Of a stretch of 64,000 nt of DNA, positions 8,728 to 17,099 are shown in pieces. The stretch's first letter is position 1, and the number at the start of each line of letters is the position of its first letter. The stretch is from Zoogloeaceae bacterium (GTDB lineage: Bacteria; Pseudomonadota; Gammaproteobacteria; Burkholderiales; Rhodocyclaceae): contig JACKLY010000005.1 in assembly GCA_024235655.1 (NCBI GenBank), positions 144,756 through 208,755 of the forward strand. The letters run 5' to 3'. The position numbers and the translations under genes are program-made. The notes below the pieces were generated by a model. It did not search any database and had not been told where the DNA came from. It saw only the letters and a list, made by a program, of their open reading frames with translations.

Positions 8728-10335
8728 TCATTCTGCATCGGTTTTGCTTTCGGGGGCAGAGCGGGGCAGCGTGATGGTGAAGGTGGTGCCGCTGCCCGGT
8801 GTGCTGAAGACTTCGATGTAGCCACCGCACAGGCCGGTGACGATGTTGTGCGTAATGTGCAGGCCGAGCCCGGAACCGCCTTGCCCCATGCGAGTGGTAA
8901 AAAATGGGTCAAAGATTTTATGCACGATGCTGCTGCTCATGCCGCAACCGTTGTCCTTGCAATGCAGGCGAACCTTGTCCGGGCCGTATGCCTCGCAGGT
9001 GATCTGCACAATTCCTGCCGGCTGCGTCGGGAATGCGTGAACCAGTGAATTCAATGCCAGATTGGTGATGACCTGGCCGAGCGGGCCGGGGAAACTGTCC
9101 ATCATGATGCCGTGCTCAAGCGCTGTTTCTATCGAATGCGGGGTGTGCTTGAAACTGGGTTTGATCGAGGTGAGCACCTCTTCGATCAGGGTGGCAATGT
9201 CGAAGCGTCGGCGGATATCGGTGGTCTGGTCGAGCGCCAGCTGCTTGAAGTCATGAATGATCTGGGCAGCGCGATGAAGGTTTCGTGAGACGATCAGTCG
9301 TTCTTCCTGCACTCTGCCGATATAAGACTCAAGATGTGAGCGGCGCAGGCTGCCACTGGCAATCGAGGAAACCAGATGTGTCTCGGTTTCATCGTCATCC
9401 GTCGTCGCGGTCAGGGCATTGCCGATCGGCGTATTCAGTTCGTGCGCCACGCCGGCAACCAGGCGCCCGAGCGAGGCCAGCTTTTCAGCCTCGATCAGGC
9501 TGGCCTGTGTTTGCGTCAATGAGCTCAGTGTCTGCTGCAGTTCGTTGTTGGCGATGCTTAACTCCGAGGTCCGGTCCCTGACTCTGGTTTCAAGGGTGGC
9601 GGCATGTTCGTGCAGTTGCCGGTTCTTGTCCTGCAGGTCGCCGAAGGTTTCCAGCAGGCGGCGGCGCATGTATTCCATGGCATGGGCGACCTGCCCCAGC
9701 TCATTGTTTCCCCTGAAGGAAATCGGTGCCGCCAGCTTTTCGTCCGCCACACGGTGCGCTTCGGCGGTCAGCTGTTTGATCGGCGCCAGCAATTGCCGAC
9801 GGAGCAGCAGGATGATGAAGAATAGTGCACTGAAAAGCACCGCCAGCATTTGCAGCAGGGATTTCTGCAGGCGAAGCTGGGTCGCTTTCAGATAGGGTTC
9901 GATAGTCATTTTGACTTCGACGCTGCCAATGGCTTGCCCGCCACGTCGAATGTCTTCCTTGCGAGAAATGACGCTCGGGGTATCTCCCGCTACGCGGCGC
10001 AATTCGACGAAGTTGTACTTGCTGGAGGCCTCGGTTACAACGATCGAGACAAAGCGTTCATCGACAATCATCGCGCGCACGATGGCTTCGGCGCCTGAAG
10101 CCGAAAGCTCCCATAGCGGTGCTGCCAGCGAAGTGGCAAGCACCTCGGTGGCTCGTTGCAGATCCTTTTCCATTTCTGTTTTTGCATGTGCTTCAGCCTG
10201 CCGGCTTTCGATCATGAAGCCGATGGTGCCCGGTATGGCAAGCGCCACGATGATGCTGAAAACAACGCCGAGTTGCAGCGAGTTGGTGCGCAGCCATTGA
10301 GGCAGGGTTCGCAGCGGGGAAAGATGTTTGGTCAA
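8728..10335 (-). CDS. HAMP-containing sensor histidine kinase between two binding-protein genes
   Basis: An inner-membrane sensor kinase of about 535 residues: an N-terminal membrane helix (VVFSIIVALAIPGTIGFMI), a periplasmic domain of about 130 residues, a second helix (LLQMLAVLFSALFFIILLL), HAMP, a coiled coil, a HisKA-like helix with His298 in GVAHELNTPIGN, and a HATPase domain ending in GQGGSGLGLHITHN. TTG at 10335 has GGCGGA six bases upstream and lies just after the preceding stop; TTG at 10368, overlapping that gene, is the alternative. There is no response regulator in the cluster. Its flanking genes encode two different classes of binding protein, so a ligand-binding partner is likely. 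Confidence 0.88.
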   Translation of the reverse strand: MTKHLSPLRTLPQWLRTNSLQLGVVFSIIVALAIPGTIGFMIESRQAEAHAKTEMEKDLQRATEVLATSLAAPLWELSASGAEAIVRAMIVDERFVSIVVTEASSKYNFVELRRVAGDTPSVISRKEDIRRGGQAIGSVEVKMTIEPYLKATQLRLQKSLLQMLAVLFSALFFIILLLRRQLLAPIKQLTAEAHRVADEKLAAPISFRGNNELGQVAHAMEYMRRRLLETFGDLQDKNRQLHEHAATLETRVRDRTSELSIANNELQQTLSSLTQTQASLIEAEKLASLGRLVAGVAHELNTPIGNALTATTDDDETETHLVSSIASGSLRRSHLESYIGRVQEERLIVSRNLHRAAQIIHDFKQLALDQTTDIRRRFDIATLIEEVLTSIKPSFKHTPHSIETALEHGIMMDSFPGPLGQVITNLALNSLVHAFPTQPAGIVQITCEAYGPDKVRLHCKDNGCGMSSSIVHKIFDPFFTTRMGQGGSGLGLHITHNIVTGLCGGYIEVFSTPGSGTTFTITLPRSAPESKTDAE

Positions 10336-10351
10336 GGGGCGTCCGCCAGGT

Positions 10352-11461
10352 CTAATGGATCGGTGCAAATTGCCCGTTTTTTACTACGGTATAGAAAACT
10401 GGCCGCGTGGCATCGCCTTGAGGATTCAGGTCGATTGGTACCTGCAGCCCCTTGAAATGACGTTTTTTCAGCAGAGTGTCCTTGAGGCTTGCCCGATCAG
10501 TATTCAGGCTCAGGCCGTCAAGGACGATACTCGTTGCATCGTAGGCAATCACAGCCGCGTAATCCGGCGCAATCCTGAATCGTTGCTGGTAGGCGTCGAC
10601 AAAGGCTCGGTAGTTCGGGGATGGGTCCGAAAGGTCATGATATTGCTCGACCAGTGCGCCTTCGGCGGCTTTCCCGGCATTCTCGAGTACGAACTGGTTG
10701 GCAGCCCATGCGCTGGCGGCAAAACGGATGGTGCTGTTATGCGCCCGGATCATCTGCATCATCCGGGCAGTTGTCCTGGCGCTGCAGACACAGGTGATCA
10801 GATCGGGTGGCGTCTTGAGCAGTGTTTCGCTGGCAACGGCCATGTCCTGCGGTGTGCGCGAATCAATCTCGATGAGGTTGGTGTGGATGTCCCCGGTTTT
10901 CTGTAGTGCCGTTACGTAATCCATTGCCCAGTTTTCGGCATAGTCCCGGTTGGCGGCATCAAAAATGACGGCAATGCGACGGGGGTGAACGTGCTGTATA
11001 TGGAATGCGGCGGTGTGGCTTGCGTAATGCGGGGTGGGAGAAATGGCCCGCAGGAAGAAATCGTCCAGGTCGCTCAGGCTGTTGGTTACCACCGTGCCGC
11101 CCATCAGCACGATCCTGTGCCTGTTGGCCAACGGTACCAGCGAGACAGCCATCGAACTGGTCATGGGGCCGATGATGGCAGCGACATCTTCCTTGACCAG
11201 CTCCTCAAAGGCTGCCTGTGCCTTGGCTGTGTTGTGTTCGTCATCGCGAATGATCAGCTTGACCGGTCGGCCTTCAACTCCGCCGGCAGCATTGCGCTGC
11301 TCGACCGCCATGATGGCACCGTTGAGTCCGGCGGTACCGAGATCGGAAAAGGGGCCGGTCTGGCCGCTGATGAAACCGAGTTTGACCGATTCCGGCGCAC
11401 CGCACGCAGCGAGGGCGGCAAGCAAGGCAAGTACGCAAGCGGAGGTGCGCAAGGAAATCAT
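10352..11461 (-). CDS. Periplasmic binding lipoprotein, branched-chain amino acid (LIVBP) type
   Basis: A 369-residue Peripl_BP_6 family protein: after a lipoprotein signal peptide with lipobox LAAC (Cys20), the mature part starts VKLGFISGQTGPFSDLG, typical of LivJ/LivK-like and AmiC-like receptors. ATG at 11461 has AGGAAC five bases upstream and starts the signal sequence; the frame is open 18 codons further. No liv permease or ATPase genes are near. The gene is first in a three-gene minus-strand set with the kinase and the Tat-type binding protein. Inferred role: lipoprotein receptor presenting a small ligand to the kinase. Ligand class (amino acid, amide, urea, other) cannot be told from sequence. 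Confidence 0.82.
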   Translation of the reverse strand: MISLRTSACVLALLAALAACGAPESVKLGFISGQTGPFSDLGTAGLNGAIMAVEQRNAAGGVEGRPVKLIIRDDEHNTAKAQAAFEELVKEDVAAIIGPMTSSMAVSLVPLANRHRIVLMGGTVVTNSLSDLDDFFLRAISPTPHYASHTAAFHIQHVHPRRIAVIFDAANRDYAENWAMDYVTALQKTGDIHTNLIEIDSRTPQDMAVASETLLKTPPDLITCVCSARTTARMMQMIRAHNSTIRFAASAWAANQFVLENAGKAAEGALVEQYHDLSDPSPNYRAFVDAYQQRFRIAPDYAAVIAYDATSIVLDGLSLNTDRASLKDTLLKKRHFKGLQVPIDLNPQGDATRPVFYTVVKNGQFAPIH

Positions 11462-11528
11462 GGATTGTTCCTGTTCTGATCCTGTTCGCCGAAAGATCAG
11501 TCTAACGAAATCCATGCCGACGGGGTAG

Positions 11529-12248
11529 CTATAACAGCCATGGAAGCAGCAGGGGCAGCAGTAGTGCGGTCATCAGGCCGTTCATGCCCATGGCCAGCGC
11601 GGCAAATGCACCGACCTGCTCGCTCTCCTGAAAGGCGCGTGCCGTACCGATGCCGTGGGCGGTGACGCCGGTGGCAAAGCCGCGGATGGCCGGGTCGTGA
11701 ATGCGCAGTGCATTGAATACGTAGCGGCCGCCAACAGCGCCGAGGATGCCGGTGGTGATGACCAGCACGGCGGTCAGCGAGGGAATGCCACCGATGCGTT
11801 CGGCCACGCCCATGGCAATCGGCGTCGTCACCGATTTCGGTGCCAGCGACAGCTGAGTGGCAAGGCTGGCGCCGAACAGACGGGCGACCAGTACGGCGGA
11901 GACGGCGGCGGTGATGCTGCCGATCACCAGACCGCCGATAACTGGTATCAGCATTGCGCGCACGCGGCGGAACTGGGTGTAAAGCGGCACCGCCAGTGCC
12001 ACGGTGGCCGGGCCGAGCAGGAAGTGTACGAACTGGGCGCCGTCGAAATAAGTCTGGTACGAGGTGCCGGTGAGCAGCAGCAGCGTAACCAGCACCGATA
12101 CCGCAATCAGTACCGGGTTGGCGAGCGGACTGAAGCCGCTCTTTTGATGCAGCCACCAGGCACCCTGATAGGCAAGCAGAGTCAGTGTCAGCCCGAGCAG
12201 CGGTGAGGCCGACAGGTAGACCCAGAGTTCGCTGATCTGCGGGGTCAT
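11529..12248 (-). CDS. LrgB/CidB family membrane protein
   Basis: A 239-residue polytopic membrane protein of the LrgB/CidB (YohK) family. The signature SLAPKSVTTPIAMGV and the closing GTARAFQESEQVGAFAALAMGMNG are family-typical. The partner LrgA/CidA-like gene lies immediately upstream with an ATGA overlap, so translation is coupled. The family was described as holin/antiholin-like controllers of murein hydrolase activity; members have also been linked to transport of small carboxylates such as pyruvate or glycolate. The location next to glyoxylate shunt genes fits the second idea, as inference. Confidence 0.88.
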   Translation of the reverse strand: MTPQISELWVYLSASPLLGLTLTLLAYQGAWWLHQKSGFSPLANPVLIAVSVLVTLLLLTGTSYQTYFDGAQFVHFLLGPATVALAVPLYTQFRRVRAMLIPVIGGLVIGSITAAVSAVLVARLFGASLATQLSLAPKSVTTPIAMGVAERIGGIPSLTAVLVITTGILGAVGGRYVFNALRIHDPAIRGFATGVTAHGIGTARAFQESEQVGAFAALAMGMNGLMTALLLPLLLPWLL

Positions 12249-12601
12249 GATTGCCCCTCCGCGGGTGTTCGCCGCGCCAGCAGGCGCATGATCAGTGCGG
12301 TCACCGCCAGCGTCACGACGGTGCTAATCAGGAGGGATGCCAGCAGCGGCACCCACTCGTCAGCGACGCGGTGCATGTGCACGATGATGCCGGTGCCAGC
12401 CGGTACGAAGAGCAGCGACAGATGCTGCAGCAGGCCCTGGCTGGTGCTCTGCAGTTCAGGTGCCGGCCCGCCGCGCAGGGCTAGCGCAAGAAACAGCAGC
12501 AGCATGCCGATGACCGGCCCGGGGACCGGCAGATTGAGTCCGCGGGCAATGACTTCGCCGATGAGCTGGAAGACGAGCAATTGGGTGAGTGCGGCAATCA
12601 T
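12245..12601 (-). CDS. LrgA/CidA family holin-like membrane protein
   Basis: A 118-residue protein with four predicted membrane helices of the CidA/LrgA family: GEVIARGLNLPVPGPVIGM is the conserved first part and LLFVPAGTGIIVH the second. It sits four bases into overlap with the LrgB-like gene and forms a two-gene operon. Upstream, on the same strand, lies the terminator of the TauE-aceB operon, so this pair should have its own start of transcription in the short gap. Confidence 0.88.
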   Translation of the reverse strand: MIAALTQLLVFQLIGEVIARGLNLPVPGPVIGMLLLFLALALRGGPAPELQSTSQGLLQHLSLLFVPAGTGIIVHMHRVADEWVPLLASLLISTVVTLAVTALIMRLLARRTPAEGQS

Positions 12602-12618
12602 GGTATTTCTCCGTCAAT

Positions 12619-12647
12619 GAAAAACGGCTCCCGCAGGAGCCGTTTTT
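12619..12647 (-). terminator. Intrinsic terminator after malate synthase
   Basis: A perfect 8-bp stem, ACGGCTCC (12624-12631) with GGAGCCGT (12636-12643), a CGCA loop, and A/T runs on both sides. It ends minus-strand transcription coming from aceB and separates it from the LrgA/LrgB pair. Confidence 0.85.
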
Positions 12648-12679
12648 CTGTTCGCGCCCTGCGGGGCGCTGAACCGGTC

Positions 12680-14278
12680 TTATTCCATCGCCTCGTACAG
12701 CGGCAGGGTCAGGAACTCGGGGTACTCGGGGGTCAGCGACATCTTGTCGAAGATTACCGCAGCCTGGTCATAGGTGGCAGTGTCTTCGCCCTGGGCGGTG
12801 ACGGTGGCTTTGACCTTGGCCAGTTCCTCGGCAATCATCGGGCGAACCATGTCGGCGGTGACCTTGCGGCCGTCGTCGAGCACGCCCTTCGGCGAGATGA
12901 CCCACTGCCACACCTGCGAACGGGAGATTTCGGCGGTGGCCGCGTCTTCCATCAGGTTGTGGATCGGCACGCAGCCGTTGCCGGCGAGCCAGCTGCCGAG
13001 GTAGTGGATGCCGACGTTGATGTTGTTGCGCAGGCCGGCTTCGGTGATCGGCTGCTCGGGCTGGAAGTTGAGCCAGTCCTTCGGGCCGAAGCTGCCGGAA
13101 ACCTGCTTCTCCCACTGGTTCGGGCGGTCGCCGAGGACCTTGACGAATTCCTCGTGAGCGATGGCGACGAGGCCCGGGTGGGCGACCCAGCCACCGTCGA
13201 AACCGTCGTTGGCGTCACGGGTCTTGTCGTGGCGGATGCCGGCCAGTGCCTTTTCGTTGGCGACCGGGTCGTTCTTGATCGGGATCAGAGCGCTCATGCC
13301 GCCCATGGCCGGGGCGCCACGCTTGTGGCAGGCCTGCACCAGTGCCAGCGCGTAGGAACGCATGAACGGCACTTCCATGGTGATGGCGCCGCGCTGGGCG
13401 AGGCAGAAGTCCTGATTCTTCTTGAACTTCTTGATGCAGCTGAAAATGTAGTCCCAGCGGCCGGCATTGAGGCCGGCGGAGTGGTTGCGCAGCTCATACA
13501 GGATTTCTTCCATCTCGAAGGTGGCGAGGATGGTCTCGACCAGAACGGTGGCCTTGATCGTGCCCTGCGGAATGCCGCAGTGTTCCTGCGTCATGACGAA
13601 GATGTCGTTCCACAGGCGGGCTTCGAGGTGCGACTCCATCTTCGGCAGGTAGAAGAAGGGGCCGGCGCCACGGGCGATCTGTTCCTTGGCGTTGTGGAAG
13701 AAGACCACGGCAAAGTCGAAGATGCCGCCGGAAACACGCTGGCCATCGACCAGCACGTGCTTCTCGTCGAGGTGCCAGCCACGTGGGCGGATCTGCAGGG
13801 TGGCGATCTGGTCGTTCAGCTTGTATTCCTTGCCAGCCTCGTTCTTGAACGAGAGCTCGCGGCGGATGGCCTTGTACAGGTTGATCTGGCCCTGGATCTG
13901 GTTGTCCCAGTTCGGCGAATTCGAATCCTCGAAGTCGGTCATGTAGGAATCGGCGCCTGAGTTGAAGGCGTTGATGATCATCTTGGCTTCGACCGGGCCG
14001 GTGATTTCGGTGCGGCGACGCTCCAGTGCCTTCGGCAGCGGCGCGATCTTCCAGTCGCCTTCGCGGATGGCTTTGGTTTCCGGCAGGAAGTCAGGCATCT
14101 CGCCGGCGTCGATACGAGCCTGGCGGGCGACGCGCGCCTGCAGCAGCTCCTGGCGGCGGCCTTCGAAGGCGCGGTGCAGCTTGGCGACCAGCGCCAGTGC
14201 GTCGTGGGTCAGGATGGATTCGAAACCGGGCTTGATCGGGCCGGTGATTTGTACGCCGGCGGGGAGGTTGAGGCTCAT
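12680..14278 (-). CDS. aceB: Malate synthase A
   Basis: A 532-residue malate synthase of the A class (E. coli AceB is 533), condensing glyoxylate with acetyl-CoA to malate in the glyoxylate shunt. Recognisable parts are GPVEAKMIINAFNSGADSYMTDFEDSNSP in the barrel (spread over adjacent segments), RPRGWHLDEKH, KMESHLEARLW and the C-terminal RSQVWQW. ATG at 14278 (MSLNLPAGVQ) is used; a longer open frame reaches to 14923 but would overlap the transporter gene. GGAG lies upstream of the ATG. The TauE/SafE gene ends 20 bases upstream on the same strand, so they are probably one operon, closed by the terminator at 12619-12647. Confidence 0.95.
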   Translation of the reverse strand: MSLNLPAGVQITGPIKPGFESILTHDALALVAKLHRAFEGRRQELLQARVARQARIDAGEMPDFLPETKAIREGDWKIAPLPKALERRRTEITGPVEAKMIINAFNSGADSYMTDFEDSNSPNWDNQIQGQINLYKAIRRELSFKNEAGKEYKLNDQIATLQIRPRGWHLDEKHVLVDGQRVSGGIFDFAVVFFHNAKEQIARGAGPFFYLPKMESHLEARLWNDIFVMTQEHCGIPQGTIKATVLVETILATFEMEEILYELRNHSAGLNAGRWDYIFSCIKKFKKNQDFCLAQRGAITMEVPFMRSYALALVQACHKRGAPAMGGMSALIPIKNDPVANEKALAGIRHDKTRDANDGFDGGWVAHPGLVAIAHEEFVKVLGDRPNQWEKQVSGSFGPKDWLNFQPEQPITEAGLRNNINVGIHYLGSWLAGNGCVPIHNLMEDAATAEISRSQVWQWVISPKGVLDDGRKVTADMVRPMIAEELAKVKATVTAQGEDTATYDQAAVIFDKMSLTPEYPEFLTLPLYEAME

Positions 14279-14298
14279 GGCAGCTCCTTGTGGTGAAG

Positions 14299-15087
14299 TT
14301 AATAATAGGTTTTGAAAAAATAGATCACGGTCAGGCTGGCGCCGACGGCAACGACCAGCCGGCGCAGCCACATGGCTGACATTTTTCGCGCAAGTGATGC
14401 GCCCGCATAGCCACCGATCATCGCGGTCACCAGCATGACCAGCGTGTGTGGCCAGCTGATGGCACCGGCGATGATGAAAGTGGCTGCAGCGACGGTGTAG
14501 TTCACCGCCGAGGCCACATTCTTCAGCGCGTTCAGTTCCTGAATGTCCTTGAAGCCCTGGATGGCCAGCGCGGCCAGCGTCAGGATGCCGAGCCCGGCAC
14601 CAAAAAAGCCGCCATAGATGGCAACGAAAAGCTGGAATAGCGCGCCGCCGATACTGCCCGGCTCGTTGGAAGCGGCCATGCCGCATCGGGCCTTGAACCA
14701 GGCGACCGTCTTCTGAACCTGGCCGGAGAAGGCAAACAGTGCCGTAGCGACGAGCAGCAGCCAGGGGATCAGTTTCGAGAAGGCCGCGTTGGAGGTGGCG
14801 AGCAGCAAGAGGCCGCCGGTGATGCCGCCAACGAAGGACACGCCAATGAGAATGAGCGCCCACTTCCGGTGCTTCATCACTTCCCGGCGGTAGGCCCAGG
14901 CGCTGGTCAGGCTGGCCGGCCACAGGGCGACAGTATTGCTGGCATTGGCCATCACCGGCGGCACGCCGGCAGCGAGCAGCGCCGGAAAGGAGAAGAAGGT
15001 GCCGCCGCCGGCGATCGCGTTCATGCCGCCGGCGACAAAGGCTCCGGCGGCGATGAGGGCGAAACTGGCAAGCGTGCTGGCGTCCAT
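14299..15087 (-). CDS. TauE/SafE family permease (sulfite exporter-like)
   Basis: A 262-residue polytopic membrane protein of the TauE/SafE (DUF81) family. The family-typical glycine-rich first segment GAFVAGGMNAIAGGGTF and the repeated second-half motif GGFFGAGLGIL are visible. Members export or import organic anions such as sulfite, sulfoacetate, glycolate or other carboxylates. It is the first gene of an operon with malate synthase and lies divergent from a LysR regulator, so a two-carbon acid such as glyoxylate or glycolate is a reasonable guess, but that is inference only. Confidence 0.85.
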   Translation of the reverse strand: MDASTLASFALIAAGAFVAGGMNAIAGGGTFFSFPALLAAGVPPVMANASNTVALWPASLTSAWAYRREVMKHRKWALILIGVSFVGGITGGLLLLATSNAAFSKLIPWLLLVATALFAFSGQVQKTVAWFKARCGMAASNEPGSIGGALFQLFVAIYGGFFGAGLGILTLAALAIQGFKDIQELNALKNVASAVNYTVAAATFIIAGAISWPHTLVMLVTAMIGGYAGASLARKMSAMWLRRLVVAVGASLTVIYFFKTYY

Positions 15088-15100
15088 TTTTTGCGGTGAC

Positions 15101-15113
15101 TCTTATAGAAGAC
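15101..15113. promoter_or_regulatory. Operator candidate upstream of the TauE-aceB operon
   Basis: TCTTATAGAAGAC lies 14 bases upstream of the TauE start codon in the 106-base gap to the LysR gene. It differs at one of 13 positions from TCTTATATAAGAC, the core of the perfect palindrome just upstream of the aceA promoter (20572-20587). A common regulator of both glyoxylate shunt operons is inferred. Confidence 0.5.
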
Positions 15114-15193
15114 TGAAGTGTATTCTGTTGATCGGCTGATGGGAACAGTAATAAACTGCATTTAATTATTTACTTTTTGTATAAGATTGAGCG

Positions 15194-16096
15194 ATGGATA
15201 CCTTCAAGCAAATCACGGTTTTCGTGGCGGCGGCGACGCGTGGCAGTTTGTCGGCGGCTGCACGTGTTGAAGGTGTCACACCGGCCATCGTCGGCCGTCG
15301 GCTGGATGCGCTGGAAGCCCGGCTGGGCGTCAAGCTGATGCTGCGCACCACGCGCAAGCTGACGCTGACTTTCGAAGGCGAGGCCTTTCTCGAGGATTGC
15401 CAGCGTATCCTCAACGATCTGGCCAGTGCCGAAGCCGCCGTGTCCCTGGGGGGCGTACGCGCCACCGGCCACTTGCGCGTGTCGGCACCGGCCGGTTTCG
15501 GTCGCCGGCATGTGGCACCACAGGTCGGTGTCTTCATGCGCGACAATCCGGAGGTCACCGTGGGGCTGGATCTTTCCGACCGCATCGTCGACCTGATCAA
15601 TGAGGGGATCGACTGTGCCATCCGCATCGGTGAGCTCACCGATTCCAGTCTGGTCAGTGTGCGTCTCGGCGAAATGCGGCGCATGGTGGTCGCCAGCCCG
15701 GCCTATCTGGTTGCCAACGGTGTGCCGCGTACACCGTCGGATCTGGCGAAACACAATTGCCTGTCGCTCGGCCAGCAGCGCGGCTGGATTTTCCGTGATC
15801 CGGAGAGCGGCGCGGTAGATACCTGGAAGGTGAGTGGTCGCTTCGAATGCAATGACGGTGCGGTGCTGCACACCTGGGCGCTGGCCGGTCGTGGGCTGGC
15901 CTGGCGCTCCCTGTGGGAGGTCGGGCAGGATCTGAAGGAGGGTAGCCTGACGTCGGTTCTTGATGCCTGGCAGGCGCCGCCGATGGGGATCTACGCAGTG
16001 TTCCCGCAGCGCCGGCACATGCCCTTGCGACTGCGGCTTTTCATTGATCTGCTCAAGGAAACCTATAGCCGGCCGGCGTACTGGGAGTTGAGTTGA
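15194..16096 (+). CDS. LysR family transcriptional regulator
   Basis: A 300-residue LysR-type regulator: N-terminal winged helix-turn-helix (MDTFKQITVFVAAATRGSLS, then AARVEGVTPAIVGRRLDALE) and a C-terminal periplasmic-binding-like effector domain, GHLRVSAPAGFGRRHVAP onward, ending with the VFPQRRHMPLRLRLFIDLL segment of the CrgA/DsdC-like subgroup. It is divergent from the TauE-aceB operon with a 106-base shared upstream region, the classic arrangement for a LysR regulator and its target. The effector is unknown. Confidence 0.92.
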   Translation: MDTFKQITVFVAAATRGSLSAAARVEGVTPAIVGRRLDALEARLGVKLMLRTTRKLTLTFEGEAFLEDCQRILNDLASAEAAVSLGGVRATGHLRVSAPAGFGRRHVAPQVGVFMRDNPEVTVGLDLSDRIVDLINEGIDCAIRIGELTDSSLVSVRLGEMRRMVVASPAYLVANGVPRTPSDLAKHNCLSLGQQRGWIFRDPESGAVDTWKVSGRFECNDGAVLHTWALAGRGLAWRSLWEVGQDLKEGSLTSVLDAWQAPPMGIYAVFPQRRHMPLRLRLFIDLLKETYSRPAYWELS

Positions 16097-16177
16097 TGGG
16101 TGGTGTCAAGCCAGGGACCGGGAATGCCGTAAGCGACTTATCGTCGCGGATGGCGGCCAGGGAAAGGAATTGCTCAG

Positions 16178-17029
16178 GTGCATGAACATCGGCAACACTG
16201 GGGTCTGCCACAATGGGTGGCGTTCCTGCGGACCAAGGATATTCCGATCATGCCGCGCTCGAAGCTTTTGATCGAGGCGCTGGATGTGGATGTGGTTTCG
16301 CCGCTCGAGATGGCCGGCATGGTCATGTGCGACCCATTTCTCGCCTTGCGCATCCTGCGCCATGCCGAACGGCGCCGGAGTTCAACATTGGGGCATGACA
16401 CGACGACGATTCTCGGTGCCGTGCAGCAGGTGGGCGCACGGGGGCTGGCGGCCGCAGCAGCGGAAAGCCGTTTGTGCGACGAGGAAAATGCCGGGTTGGC
16501 TGCCTGCGAGGCGCGTGCCGTGCTTTCAGCGCGCATTGCCATGAACTGGGCCGCTCACCGTGTCGATGTGTCGCCGCAGGAAGTCGCTTTTGCCGCGCTG
16601 CTGTCTGAAATTGGCGAGTTGATGCTATGGGCCTTTGCACCGGAACTGCCGCAGGCCGCACTTGGGATGCTGCGCCGGGGTGAGGTGGCGCGCAATCTCG
16701 AGGCACAACAGTTGACCCTGGGTTTTGCCTACAAGCAATTGTCACTCGGTCTGATCGAAGCCTGGGAGTTACCCCTGCTCATCGCCCAACTGGTCAAGGG
16801 GGCCGATACCCCGCGCGCGAACATTGCCCGTATTGCCTCGGATACCGCGCGCCACCTGCAAGCCAACCCGCGCAACCCGGCCTTGCCGTCGGATGTGGTG
16901 GCGGTGCATGCCTTTGTGCCCGGTGCAAGCTGGCCGGCGCTGCTGTCGGGCCTGCCCATCGACGAGGACTACCAGGAGGCGGTGCTGGCGGTATTGCTGG
17001 GTAACGGCGAGGATGTGTCCGAGTACTGA
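16178..17029 (+). CDS. HDOD domain protein
   Basis: A 283-residue protein whose body matches the HDOD domain, a catalytically inactive relative of HD phosphohydrolases found in signalling proteins. Visible features are the opening LPQWVAFLRTKDIPIMPRS, the LALRILRHAERR helix, and the SRLCDEENAGLAACEARAVLS stretch (adjacent segments). The metal-binding HD pair is not evident. GTG at 16178 is preceded by AAGGA. It lies convergent with a GGDEF/EAL protein, and HDOD proteins often take part in c-di-GMP, type IV pilus or chemotaxis signalling; a direct link is inference. Confidence 0.82.
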   Translation: MHEHRQHWGLPQWVAFLRTKDIPIMPRSKLLIEALDVDVVSPLEMAGMVMCDPFLALRILRHAERRRSSTLGHDTTTILGAVQQVGARGLAAAAAESRLCDEENAGLAACEARAVLSARIAMNWAAHRVDVSPQEVAFAALLSEIGELMLWAFAPELPQAALGMLRRGEVARNLEAQQLTLGFAYKQLSLGLIEAWELPLLIAQLVKGADTPRANIARIASDTARHLQANPRNPALPSDVVAVHAFVPGASWPALLSGLPIDEDYQEAVLAVLLGNGEDVSEY

Positions 17030-17099
17030 GTGTGCCGTATCAGCGTTTGTTAAGACCAGTCGAAACAATGATCTGTAAATGCAGTGATCCTGCCTGGCT

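Noticed and set aside
12581..13960. 459-codon open frame opposite aceB
   Set aside because: Antisense to malate synthase and starts within the LrgA gene; no protein signature.
14279..14923. N-terminal extension of malate synthase to 747 residues
   Set aside because: The extra 215 residues overlap the TauE gene in another frame and do not belong to the family, whose usual start is at 14278.
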